DNA of 45,732 nt, from the NCBI RefSeq assembly GCF_013372625.1, contig NZ_JABXFD010000428.1:1-45732 (forward strand), read 5' to 3'. Each line of letters begins with the position of its first letter. Position 1 is the first letter of the stretch. Below are positions 38,238-45,732 of the stretch, piece after piece. The position numbers were made by a program, and so were the translations under genes. Under the pieces are notes generated by a model. It was not told the DNA's origin. It saw only the letters and a list, made by a program, of their open reading frames with translations, and did no database searches. Origin of the DNA: Actinomadura sp. BRA 177 (lineage in GTDB: Bacteria > Actinomycetota > Actinomycetes > Streptosporangiales > Streptosporangiaceae).

Positions 38238-39490
38238 GTCAGGTAGGTCGGCTACCCAGCAGAAGGCGGGTTTGCGGCTCGCGACTGCCCCTGACCAGGG
38301 GACGGTGACACGGCCGCATGAGGCGTACCGACGAACGCCCACGCCGTGCGTGCACGCCTCGCGACGTTCACGGCGGCGACATGGTCGGCCGGGCCAGCGA
38401 GCCCGCAGACCATACAACGGAAGTCGTCCCGGGTGGGACGGTTCTTGCGAGAGACATGCCCACAGCGCGGACATGTCTGGGAGGTGTAGGCCGCATCCAC
38501 CTCCAGGACAAGCACGCCGGCACGGTGTGCCTTGTAGGTGATGAGCTCACCGAGTTGGTGGAACGGCCATGACGACAGTGTGGCCCGCTGGTGCCGCCTG
38601 AGCCGGACCCGGTCGCGGATGCCCTGGAGCTCCTCCAAGGCGATGCCGCGTCCAGTGCGTTGGGCATCGGCCACCACTGTCTTGGCGATCTTATGGTTGA
38701 TGTGCGCGGCATGCCGACGCTCGCGTCGAGCTCGCCGCTTGAGCTTGCGCTTAGCGGATTTGGTGCCCTTGGTTTGCAATTCGGCGCGGACCCGCGCCAT
38801 GCGCCGCCGGTACCGCAGCAGGCCCCGTCCCTGGTGGTTATCCCCATCAGAGGTACTGGCCAGGTTCGTGAGGCCGCGGTCTACCCCGATCCAGTCGCGC
38901 GGGCGCGTGTTGAGCGGCTGCGCGAGCACTTCGCAGGTCGCGACCAGAAACCATTTGCCGTTCCGGCGCACTAAGTCGCTCTCGCCCTTGCGGTGTTCGG
39001 CCAACATTTTGAGCTGGGACGGCTCGCCTGTGAAGGCGAGGCTCTTCATACGCCCCTGGGTGGTCCAGATCGACACGGTGCGCGCGTCCGTCTGCCATGA
39101 AAGCGATCGATCATCAAACGGCTGTGCGGCGTCGGGGCGAAAGCTGATCGGTTTACTCTCGGCCTTCGCGCGGAGGGCCGATCCCGCCCGCCCCGATCGC
39201 CCGGCCTCGATCTGCGCCCGCAGCGCGGTGTAGGCGTCCGCCGCCTTGCGGATCACATGCAGCGCTGGCTGCGCCGACAGCCCTTGCGCCTTCACCTGCG
39301 TGTACAGAAGCCGCTGGAGGCCTGCGCGAGAGAACACCTTCCGCTCGTACGCCACCTGCGATACCCATGCGGCCACACGGTTGCAGGCGTGCAGGGTTTC
39401 GGTCAGCACCGCCGCCTGCTCGGGCCTCGGCAGCAGCTTCACCTGCACCACCAGCTTCACAATCCGTGACCATATCATTACTCGCCACTC
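38238..39490 (-). mobile_element. TnpB-only IS200/IS605-type element 2
   Basis: This element has tnpB but no tnpA. Its right end lies just after the tnpB stop, where GGTAG-CCGAC-CTACC forms a small hairpin before the lctP remnant resumes. The left end lies in the 45 nt between the tnpB start and the aldehyde oxidase stop at 39505. Limits are estimates. Like element 1 it abuts a truncated gene, and the same insertion-deletion outcome occurred. Confidence 0.68.
38252..39460 (-). CDS. tnpB: TnpB RNA-guided nuclease (element 2)
   Basis: This 402-aa TnpB is homologous to element 1 from its first residues (VKLVVQVKLLP). The RuvC acids are Asp194 (GVDRGLTNLA), Glu276 (GIALEELQG) and Asp359 (GPADHVAAVNVA), with zinc-ribbon CPRCGHVSRKNRP and CMVCG. 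After the last Asp the usual VNAARN reads HVAAVN, a small change near the active site. The start is the GTG at 39458-39460. A longer 1043-aa reading runs out of frame through the aldehyde oxidase gene and is not real. Confidence 0.92.
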   Translation of the reverse strand: MKLVVQVKLLPRPEQAAVLTETLHACNRVAAWVSQVAYERKVFSRAGLQRLLYTQVKAQGLSAQPALHVIRKAADAYTALRAQIEAGRSGRAGSALRAKAESKPISFRPDAAQPFDDRSLSWQTDARTVSIWTTQGRMKSLAFTGEPSQLKMLAEHRKGESDLVRRNGKWFLVATCEVLAQPLNTRPRDWIGVDRGLTNLASTSDGDNHQGRGLLRYRRRMARVRAELQTKGTKSAKRKLKRRARRERRHAAHINHKIAKTVVADAQRTGRGIALEELQGIRDRVRLRRHQRATLSSWPFHQLGELITYKAHRAGVLVLEVDAAYTSQTCPRCGHVSRKNRPTRDDFRCMVCGLAGPADHVAAVNVARRARTAWAFVGTPHAAVSPSPGQGQSRAANPPSAG

Positions 39491-39504
39491 AGTGCGGGTC
39501 AAGA

Positions 39505-41562
39505 TCACAAGTGCGGGAGGAGCTTGGCCGGGGTGATGGGCAGGTCGCGGACGCGCACCCCGCACGCGTGCGCGACGGCGTTGCCGACGGCCGCGGCGGC
39601 GCCGACGATGCCGATCTCGCCGATCCCCTTGGAGCCCATCGGGTTCAGGTGCGGGTCGGACTCCTCCACCCACATCGCGTCGATGTCGCGCACGTCGGCG
39701 CAGGACGGGACGTGGTACTGGGCGAGGTCGCGGTTGAGGTAGTCGCCGAACTCGGCGTCCATGATGCTCTCCTCCATCAGCGCCATGCCGATGCCCATCG
39801 TCATGCCGCCGATGAACTGGGAGCGGGCCGTGACCGGGTTGATGATCCGCCCGACGGCGAACACGCCGAGCATGCGCGGGACGCGGATCTCGCCGGTGTC
39901 CATGTCGACCTCGACCTCGGCGAAGTGGGCGCCGAACCCGTGCCTGGCGTACTCCTCCGCGGCCTTGAGCTCGTCGGTGGTGTCGGCCGACGCCTCGATC
40001 CCCTCGGGCGGGACGGCGCCGTTCAGCCGGCCCAGCAGCGTCTCGCAGGCCCGCACGACAGCGGTGCCCCAGCTGGCCGTCCCGCTGGAGCCGCCCGCGA
40101 CAGACGCGGTCGGGAAGGAGCTGTCGCCGACCTCCATCCGCACCCGGCCGAGATCGGCCTTGAGCGTCTCGGCGGCGATCAGCGCGAGCGCGGTGCGGGC
40201 ACCGGTGCCGATGTCGGACGCGGCGATCCGCACCGTGAACGTGCCGTCCTGCTCCGCCCGCGCCGTCGCCTGGCCGGGATTGCGGCGGGCCGGGTAGGTC
40301 GCGGCGGCGACTCCCGTCCCGAGCAGCTTGCGGCCGACGCGCCGCACGCCCGGCGTCGGGTCGCGGCCCTCCCAGCCGAACCGGTCGGCGCCCTCCTCCA
40401 GGCACGCGACGAGGTTGCGGGAGCTGAACGGCAGCCCGCTCTCGGGCTCCCGGTCGGCGTCGTTGCGGACGCGCAGCTCGACGGGGTCGACGCCGGCGGC
40501 GACGGCCACCTCGTCCATGGCCGATTCGAGCGCGTACATGCCGGGCGTCTCGCCGGGCGCCCGCATCCACGACGGCGTCGGGACGTCCAGCCGGACGACC
40601 CGGTGCGTCGTGCGGCGGTTCACGGCCTGGTACATCACCCGGGTCGGCGCGGCGGTCTGCTCGGCGAACTCCTGGACGGTGGAGGTCTGCTCGACCACGT
40701 CGTGCATGATCGCGGTGAGCCGCCCGTCGGGGTCGGCGCCGAGCCGCATCCGCTGGATGGTGGGCGTCCGGTAGCCGGTGGTCGCGAACATCTGCCGGCG
40801 CGGCACGGCGAACTTGACCGGCCGGCCCACCTCCCGCGCGGCCATCGCCGCCAGGACGGCGTTCGGCCGGGGCGTGCCCTTGGACCCGAACCCGCCGCCC
40901 ACGTGCGTCGACACGACTCGCACCTGCTCCCGGTCCAGCCCGAAGATCTGGGCGAGCACCTGCTGGTGGGGGGACGGCCCCTGGGTGGATTCGTAGAGCG
41001 TGAGGGTTCCGTCCTCGTTCCAGTGGGCTGTGGTGGTGTGCGGCTCCATGGGGTTGTTGTGCTCCGCCGGGGTCGTGTAGGTGACGTCCACCCGCACGGC
41101 CGCGCCGTCGAACGCGCGGTCGGGGTCCCCCAGCTCGGTGTCCGGGGCGAGCCCGGCGTTGACCTGTTCGGGCTTGTAGAGGCCGGGATGGTCGCGGCGG
41201 AGCAGGACGTCCGGGTCTTCGGGCGCGTACTCGACGTGGACGAGCCGCGCCGCCTCCCGCGCCGTCTCCAGCGTCTCGGCGACGACGGCCGCGATGACCT
41301 GGCCCCGGTAGGAGACCGTCCGGGACTGGAAGACGGCCAGCTCCCCATTGGACTGCTCTTCGAGCCGGGGCGCGTTCTCGCACGACAGGACGGCGAGCAC
41401 CCCCGGCAGCCGGCGCGCCGATTCGGTGTCGACGGACACGATCTCGCCGCGTCCGGTGTGCGCCTGGACGGCCGACAGGTAGGCGGCGTCCTGCAGCGGG
41501 TACTCGAAGGCGTACCGGGCCGCGCCGGTGACCTTTTCGCGGCTCTCCAGCCGGTTCGTCAT
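39505..41562 (-). CDS. Aldehyde oxidase/xanthine dehydrogenase, molybdenum subunit
   Basis: This 685-aa subunit binds molybdenum-cytosine-dinucleotide cofactor. Motifs include [44 protein letters not shown] and the catalytic Glu in [21 protein letters not shown]. The length and gene order (2Fe-2S, FAD, Mo) match PaoABC/YagTSR-type aldehyde oxidoreductases rather than the 750-800 aa CO dehydrogenases, and no AYXCSFR motif is seen. The ATG overlaps the FAD subunit stop as ATGA. Likely substrates are aromatic or aliphatic aldehydes. XdhC-type maturation genes are not in the window. Confidence 0.9.
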   Translation of the reverse strand: MTNRLESREKVTGAARYAFEYPLQDAAYLSAVQAHTGRGEIVSVDTESARRLPGVLAVLSCENAPRLEEQSNGELAVFQSRTVSYRGQVIAAVVAETLETAREAARLVHVEYAPEDPDVLLRRDHPGLYKPEQVNAGLAPDTELGDPDRAFDGAAVRVDVTYTTPAEHNNPMEPHTTTAHWNEDGTLTLYESTQGPSPHQQVLAQIFGLDREQVRVVSTHVGGGFGSKGTPRPNAVLAAMAAREVGRPVKFAVPRRQMFATTGYRTPTIQRMRLGADPDGRLTAIMHDVVEQTSTVQEFAEQTAAPTRVMYQAVNRRTTHRVVRLDVPTPSWMRAPGETPGMYALESAMDEVAVAAGVDPVELRVRNDADREPESGLPFSSRNLVACLEEGADRFGWEGRDPTPGVRRVGRKLLGTGVAAATYPARRNPGQATARAEQDGTFTVRIAASDIGTGARTALALIAAETLKADLGRVRMEVGDSSFPTASVAGGSSGTASWGTAVVRACETLLGRLNGAVPPEGIEASADTTDELKAAEEYARHGFGAHFAEVEVDMDTGEIRVPRMLGVFAVGRIINPVTARSQFIGGMTMGIGMALMEESIMDAEFGDYLNRDLAQYHVPSCADVRDIDAMWVEESDPHLNPMGSKGIGEIGIVGAAAAVGNAVAHACGVRVRDLPITPAKLLPHL

Positions 41563-42533
41563 GACCTCTCCCCCAGCTCGGTCAGCGTCTGCACGATGAG
41601 GTTGCGCGCGAGCGGCACCTTGTAGCCGTTGTCGCGCAGCGGCTCGGCGGCCGCGAGTTCGGCGTCGGCGGCACGGGCGAACGCATCCCCGGTCATTGCG
41701 GCGCCGCGCAGGACGTCTTCGGCGTTCCGGGCCCGCCACGGCTTGGGGGCGACGCCGCCGAGCGCCAGCCGGACGTCCTGGATCGTGCTGCCGCGCACGT
41801 CCAGCGCGGCCGCCACCGAGACGAGCGCGAACGCGAACGACGCCCGCTCGCGCACCTTGCGGTAGGTGGCCGGCATGCGCAGCGGCGGCACCACGACGCC
41901 GGTAATCAGGTCGCCGTGGTCGAGCGTGGTGTCGCGCTGCGGCTCGTCGCCGGGCAGCCGGTAGAAGTCGTCGAGCGGGATGGTGCGTTCCCCGTCCGCG
42001 CCGAGCACGCGGACCGAGGCGCCGAGCGCCATGAGCGCCACCGCCATGTCGGACGGGTGGGTCGCCACGCACGCGTCCGAATGCCCGAGGATCGCGAGGT
42101 TGGTGTGCTCGCCGTCGCGCGCCGGGCAGCCGGTTCCCGGGCTCCGCTTGTTGCAGGGCTTGGACGCGTCCTGGAAGTAGGGGCAGCGGGTGCGCTGCAG
42201 CAGGTTGCCGCCGGTCGTCGCGAGGTTGCGGAGCTGGCCGGACGCGGCCGAGAGGACGGCCTTGGCCAGCATCGGGAACTCCTCGCGGACCGTCCGGTCG
42301 GCGGCGAGGTCGCTGTTGGTGACGGCGGCGCCGATGAGGAGCGTCCCGTCCGGGTTTCGCTCTATGTGGTCGTAGGGCAGGCGGGTGACGTCGACGAGCT
42401 TCGAGGGCTCTTCCACCCCGAGCCGCATCAGATCCACGAGGTTCGTGCCGCCGCCGAGGTAGTAGGCGCCGTCCTGATGCTCGGCCATCGCGTCCTCGGC
42501 CGTCGTCGCACGCGCGTACGCGAAGGGCCTCAT
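41559..42533 (-). CDS. Aldehyde oxidase FAD subunit with extra Fe-S site
   Basis: This 324-aa FAD-binding subunit has the family core [47 protein letters not shown] and [17 protein letters not shown]. Between them is a Cys-rich insertion, [26 protein letters not shown], which together with Cys in [12 protein letters not shown] matches the [4Fe-4S] loop of PaoB (YagS) and HcrB. This additional cluster is a mark of the PaoABC subgroup. It starts in the stop codon of the 2Fe-2S subunit gene and ends in the start of the Mo subunit. Confidence 0.9.
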   Translation of the reverse strand: MRPFAYARATTAEDAMAEHQDGAYYLGGGTNLVDLMRLGVEEPSKLVDVTRLPYDHIERNPDGTLLIGAAVTNSDLAADRTVREEFPMLAKAVLSAASGQLRNLATTGGNLLQRTRCPYFQDASKPCNKRSPGTGCPARDGEHTNLAILGHSDACVATHPSDMAVALMALGASVRVLGADGERTIPLDDFYRLPGDEPQRDTTLDHGDLITGVVVPPLRMPATYRKVRERASFAFALVSVAAALDVRGSTIQDVRLALGGVAPKPWRARNAEDVLRGAAMTGDAFARAADAELAAAEPLRDNGYKVPLARNLIVQTLTELGERS

Positions 42534-43111
42534 GCCCGCGCTCCTTCCTGGATCCGCCGCGCCGCCGCGCGCGGGTCCGCCGCCGCCTCGTTGGGCTCGC
42601 CGGCCGCCTCGCGCAGCGCGGCGACGATGCCGACGTAGGCGCCGCAGCGGCACAGGTTGCCGCTCATCCGCTCGCGGATCTCGGTGTCGTCCAGGGCGGG
42701 TTCGGACGCCATGTCGGCGGTGACCGCACTCGGCCAGCCGCGTGCGGCCTCGTCCAGGACGGCGGTGGCGGAGCAGAGCTGGCCGGGCGTGCAGTACCCG
42801 CACTGGAAGGCGTCGTTGTCGATGAATGCCTGCTGGACGGGGCTGAGCTGCCCGTCGTCCGCGAGCCCTTCGACCGTGACGACGGTGGCGCCGTCATGGG
42901 CGACGGCCAGCGCGAGGCACGCGTTCGCGCGGCGCCCATTGAGCACGACCGTGCAGGCACCGCACTGACCGTGGTCGCAGCCCTTCTTCGATCCGGTGAG
43001 GCCGAGATCCTCGCGCAGGACGTCCAGCAGGGACGCCCGCGTGTCGACGTTCAGCCGGTGCTCTTCGCCGTTCACGTGCAGGGTGATGTCGGCGTGGATA
43101 GGCATGTCCAT
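42530..43111 (-). CDS. Aldehyde oxidase 2Fe-2S subunit
   Basis: This 193-aa subunit carries two [2Fe-2S] clusters. The plant-type site is [20 protein letters not shown] and the second is [11 protein letters not shown] with [13 protein letters not shown]. Residue pattern and length match the small subunit of xanthine dehydrogenase-family enzymes. E. coli PaoA (YagT) has a Tat signal and is periplasmic. This protein begins [15 protein letters not shown] without one, so the complex should be cytoplasmic. An ATG at 43105 is a possible alternative start. Confidence 0.92.
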   Translation of the reverse strand: MDMPIHADITLHVNGEEHRLNVDTRASLLDVLREDLGLTGSKKGCDHGQCGACTVVLNGRRANACLALAVAHDGATVVTVEGLADDGQLSPVQQAFIDNDAFQCGYCTPGQLCSATAVLDEAARGWPSAVTADMASEPALDDTEIRERMSGNLCRCGAYVGIVAALREAAGEPNEAAADPRAAARRIQEGARA

Positions 43112-43144
43112 GCCGCGCCACCTACCCCGGATCGCCGGGGTGAG

Positions 43145-44797
43145 TCAGCGGCGGCGCGGACGCAACCGGTAAAGGCGGTACCAGGCGGCGGCCACGAAGA
43201 CGGCCAGCAGCACGGCCGCGATCACCATGTCGAATCCCCAGGTCGCCGCGGTCGGCTTCCACAGCGGGTCGGGGTCGCCGGCCGGCGGCGTGATCCGGCC
43301 GAGGTCGATGGTCGCGCCCGCCGCGCCCATTCCCCACCGGGACGGCGACAGCCACGCGAGCTGTTCCAGCCCGGGCTTGCCGTTCAGCCGCACCAGCGCG
43401 CCGGACAGCACCAGCTGCGCCATGGAGAGGACGATCAGCAGCGGCAACGTCTTCTCCGACGTCCCGACCAGCGCCGACACCAGCAGGCCCAGCGCCATCG
43501 ACGCGACGCCGAGCAACGCCATCGCGAGCATCAGCTCCGGCAGGACGGCGGTGAACGTGCCGTGCGGCGGCAGCTTCACACCGACCGTGCCGATCAGCAC
43601 GAGGACGACCGCCTGCATCGCCGTGATCACGCCCAGGACCAGCAGCTTCGACATCAGGTAGACACCCGCCGACAGTCCCGCTGCCCGCTCCCGGCTGTAG
43701 ATCGTCCGCTCTTTGACCAGCTCGCGGACGGCGTTGCCCGTCCCGGCGAAGCACGCGGCGAACGCCATCACCATCAGCTTGGACGCGGCGTCCGGGTTGG
43801 TGCCGGGCGCTCCGGTGAAACCCTTCGCGGCGGGGATCGCGGCGGTCAGCCCGCCGAGGATCAGCGGCATCACGCCGAGCAGCACCAGGTAGCTGCGGTC
43901 GGACGCGATCACCGCGAGGTAGCGCCGGCACAGCGTACGGAGCTGCGCCAGCCGGGACTGCCTTGGGGGCGGCGGCTCGGGCGCCTTGGCGGCGGCGGGG
44001 CGGGGCGTCCCGTTCGAGACGCCCGCGACATAGCGCGCGTGGCGCGGCGAGTCGCGGAACTCGGCCGCCCAGTCGCGGCCCGGTTCGCGGTCGAACGCCT
44101 GGAACACCTCGGCCCACGTCTTCTTGCCGAAGTGGGCGAAGCCCTCGTCCGGCGGGCCGTAGTAGGCGAGCCGCCCGCCGGGGACGAGGACGAGCAGCCG
44201 GTCGCAGGTGTCGAGGTTCGCGACGCTGTGCGTGACGACGATGACCGTCCGGCCGTCGTGGGCCAGCTCGCCGAGCATCTCCATGACCGTTTTGTCCAGG
44301 CCGGGGTCGAGGCCCGATGTCGGCTCGTCCAGGAACAGGAGGGACGGTTTCGTCAGCAGTTCCAGCGCGACGCTGACCCGCTTGCGCTGCCCGCCGGAGA
44401 GGCGGTCGATGCGGGTGCGGGCGTGCGGGGTGAGGCCCAGCTCGTCCAGGACCTCGTCGACGCGCGCCTCGCGCTCGCTCTTCCGCGTGTCGCCGGGGAA
44501 GCGCAGCTCCGCCGCGAACAGCAGCGCCTGCCGCGTCGCGAGCTGCGTGTGCAGGATGTCCTCCTGCGGGACGAGCCCGATCCGGTGCCGCAACTCGTCG
44601 TAGTCGGCGTACAGGTCGCGGCCGTCGTAGCGGACGGTCCCCTCGGTCGCCGGGCGGGTTCCGGTGACGGCGCCGAGCAGCGTCGATTTCCCGGCGCCGG
44701 ACGGGCCGATGACGCCGACGAGCGACCGTTCCGGGATGGGGAAGCCGACCTCGTCCAGGATGACCTTGCCCGAACTGGACGGCGCGCTCGACTTCAC
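43145..44797 (-). CDS. ABCG-type ABC transporter (ATPase fused to permease)
   Basis: This 550-aa half transporter has an N-terminal ATPase (Walker A IGPSGAGKSTLLGA, signature LSGGQRKRVSVALELL, Walker B LLFLDEPTSGLDPG, His in VTHSVANL) and a C-terminal ABC-2 membrane domain of about six segments. Close actinomycete relatives usually carry one or two FHA domains before the ATPase, which are absent here. The frame is open from 44899, directly after the stop of the aldolase-like gene, but the first usable start is the GTG at 44797, with no good ribosome site. It may be a 5' truncated gene. Substrate is unknown. Confidence 0.85.
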   Translation of the reverse strand: MKSSAPSSSGKVILDEVGFPIPERSLVGVIGPSGAGKSTLLGAVTGTRPATEGTVRYDGRDLYADYDELRHRIGLVPQEDILHTQLATRQALLFAAELRFPGDTRKSEREARVDEVLDELGLTPHARTRIDRLSGGQRKRVSVALELLTKPSLLFLDEPTSGLDPGLDKTVMEMLGELAHDGRTVIVVTHSVANLDTCDRLLVLVPGGRLAYYGPPDEGFAHFGKKTWAEVFQAFDREPGRDWAAEFRDSPRHARYVAGVSNGTPRPAAAKAPEPPPPRQSRLAQLRTLCRRYLAVIASDRSYLVLLGVMPLILGGLTAAIPAAKGFTGAPGTNPDAASKLMVMAFAACFAGTGNAVRELVKERTIYSRERAAGLSAGVYLMSKLLVLGVITAMQAVVLVLIGTVGVKLPPHGTFTAVLPELMLAMALLGVASMALGLLVSALVGTSEKTLPLLIVLSMAQLVLSGALVRLNGKPGLEQLAWLSPSRWGMGAAGATIDLGRITPPAGDPDPLWKPTAATWGFDMVIAAVLLAVFVAAAWYRLYRLRPRRR

Positions 44798-44899
44798 CGT
44801 CCCGGTGAAGGGGCTGCCGCTGGGGCTGGCGTTCCGCAGCCTGACGGTGTCGTCCGGCGGCGTCTCGCTGCACGTGAGCGGGCGGAACGTCCGGTTCGG

Positions 44900-45706
44900 C
44901 TAGAGGAGATCGACTGCCGCGTCCACGGCGGCGCCCACGTCGCCGTCCGGTGGATACAGGAGTGCGCGGCCAGCGACGAGACCCTGCACACCCGGGATGC
45001 GCAGCGCGCGCCGCCAGCCGTCCAGCACCGCGTCCGTCTCGCCCGCGACCTCGCCGCCGAGCAGCAGCGCAGGCAGCGTGGTCGCCGCCATGACCCGCTC
45101 CATCTCCGGCACGACGGGCAGCTTCAGCCACGTGTACGCCGACGTGGCGCCCAGCCCGGACGCGACCGACACCGCGCGGATCATCGCCTCCGGCGTCAGC
45201 AGGTTCCGGACGCGGCCCTCGATGCGGTGCGCGACGAACGGCTCGACCATCGCCATCAGCTCATGCCGGGCGAGGCCTGTCACCGCTTGCGCGCAGGCTT
45301 GGAGGGTGCTTGCGGTGGCCGGGTCCGCGTCGTCGATGCGGAGCAGCATCTTGCCGCCGTCCAGCCGTGCCGCCGCGATCGCGCCGGCGTCGTAGGCGGT
45401 GAACCGGTCGTCGATCTCGAACGACGTCCCGGCGAGGCCGCCGCGGTTCATCGACCCGATCGCGAGCCGGTCGTCCAGCACGCCGAGCAGCAGCAGGTCT
45501 TCGAGGACGTCGGGGGTGCCGAGCACGCCGTCCACGCCGGGGCGTCCGAGCGCGGCGCAGAGCCGGTCGAGCAGCCCGGCGCGATCGGCCATCGCGACCG
45601 GATCGCCGCCCACCCCGAGCGCACCGCGCGCCGGATGGTCCGCCGCGATGATCATCAGCCGGCCGCCCCCGCCGGGCGGGCCGTCGCGGCGGGTGCGCGC
45701 CGGGGC
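44900..45706 (-). CDS. Cgl0159-like (beta/alpha)8 aldolase-type protein, 5' truncated
   Basis: The gene runs off the window. Visible residues begin in RRDGPP and GRLMIIAADHPARGALGVGG, followed by DGVLGTPDVLEDLLLLG, GSMNRGGLAGTSFEIDDRFTAYD, GGKMLLRIDDADPAT, AYTWLKLPVVPEMERVM and VQGLVAGRALLYPPDGDV. The barrel and lysine-type active-site segment (LKLP) resemble class I aldolase-like Cgl0159 proteins found with inositol or sugar catabolism genes. An ATG at 45655 could start it, but the conserved text upstream of that codon suggests the true start lies beyond the edge. Sequence past 45706 looks like adapter. Confidence 0.75.
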   Translation of the reverse strand, partial: APARTRRDGPPGGGGRLMIIAADHPARGALGVGGDPVAMADRAGLLDRLCAALGRPGVDGVLGTPDVLEDLLLLGVLDDRLAIGSMNRGGLAGTSFEIDDRFTAYDAGAIAAARLDGGKMLLRIDDADPATASTLQACAQAVTGLARHELMAMVEPFVAHRIEGRVRNLLTPEAMIRAVSVASGLGATSAYTWLKLPVVPEMERVMAATTLPALLLGGEVAGETDAVLDGWRRALRIPGVQGLVAGRALLYPPDGDVGAAVDAAVDLL

Positions 45707-45732
45707 CAGTCTCTTATAAACCTCTACGAGTC
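45707..45732 (+). other. Probable Nextera transposase adapter remnant
   Basis: The last 26 bases match the Nextera mosaic-end and following adapter sequence (starting CTGTCTCTTATAC) at about 21 positions, with five scattered mismatches such as low-quality read tails produce. GC content falls abruptly here. It is best read as unremoved library adapter, not genome. Confidence 0.75.

Noticed and set aside
38252..41383. A 1043-aa reading frame that would fuse TnpB to a long Arg/Gly/Pro-rich N-terminus
   Set aside because: The N-terminal 640 residues are the aldehyde oxidase gene read in another frame. The TnpB start at 39460 is marked by the conserved N-terminus shared with the other TnpB.
43122..45131. 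A 669-aa minus-strand frame overlapping the ABCG gene
   Set aside because: Its composition is Arg/Gly/Ala-biased with no motif, whereas the overlapping frame has complete ABC signatures.
1..45732. CRISPR arrays, tRNA or rRNA genes, integrases and phage structural genes
   Set aside because: None was seen on either strand. The only regular tandem repeat is the DUF397 array, which is coding.

Overview
The window looks like one end of a draft contig from a high-GC actinomycete, most like the Actinomadura/Thermomonosporaceae or related families. The signs are strong GC bias at third codon positions, many GTG starts and GTGA/ATGA stop-start overlaps, F420-type LLM oxidoreductases, a mycothiol-type MDMPI protein, Xre-DUF397 pairs, a DUF2630 protein and a full steroid ring-degradation set. 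The genus is inferred; no rRNA or tRNA gene was seen.

Layout: (1) 0.1-3.4 kb, minus strand: ABC ATPase, ABC permease, histidine kinase and LuxR-type regulator in one overlapping operon. (2) 3.4-14.5 kb: an accessory stretch of visibly lower GC with small, mostly uncharacterised genes. It holds two CMD/AhpD-like proteins, a DUF4365 nuclease-like protein coupled to an unknown 388-aa protein, a GNAT, a truncated antitoxin-like ORF, two APH-fold kinases separated by an overlapping mini-ORF, an Xre regulator followed by four tandem DUF397 genes (the last two decayed), and a three-gene operon with an anti-sigma-type ATPase. (3) 14.6-30 kb: steroid catabolism. KstD and KshB open ring B, HsaA/HsaB hydroxylate the aromatic ring, HsaC cleaves it and HsaD hydrolyses the product. 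An acyl-CoA ligase, SDRs, another flavoprotein, an IclR regulator and two separate LLM-SnoaL gene pairs flank this core. KshA and HsaEFG are not in the window. (4) 30-38 kb: an MHYT membrane protein, an MDMPI-type enzyme, a secreted GDSL esterase, a PucR-type regulator, a C2H2 zinc-finger mini-protein, a SatP-like acetate transporter, a STAS protein and a DUF2630 protein. (5) Two TnpB-only IS200/IS605-type elements (34.0-35.2 and 38.2-39.5 kb) each sit against remnants of a destroyed gene: a Tat-exported FAD oxidoreductase and an L-lactate permease. (6) 39.5-43.1 kb: a three-subunit molybdenum aldehyde oxidase of the PaoABC type, then an ABCG-type transporter and the end of an aldolase-like gene.

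The last 26 bases resemble a degraded Nextera transposase adapter, so the right edge is probably an assembly artefact.

Best candidates for something undescribed are the two LLM-SnoaL pairs around the steroid core, the DUF4365 two-gene unit, the kinase/mini-ORF/kinase operon with a Cys-containing leader peptide candidate, and the decaying 233-bp DUF397 array. All functions are read from sequence motifs and context; no database search was run.
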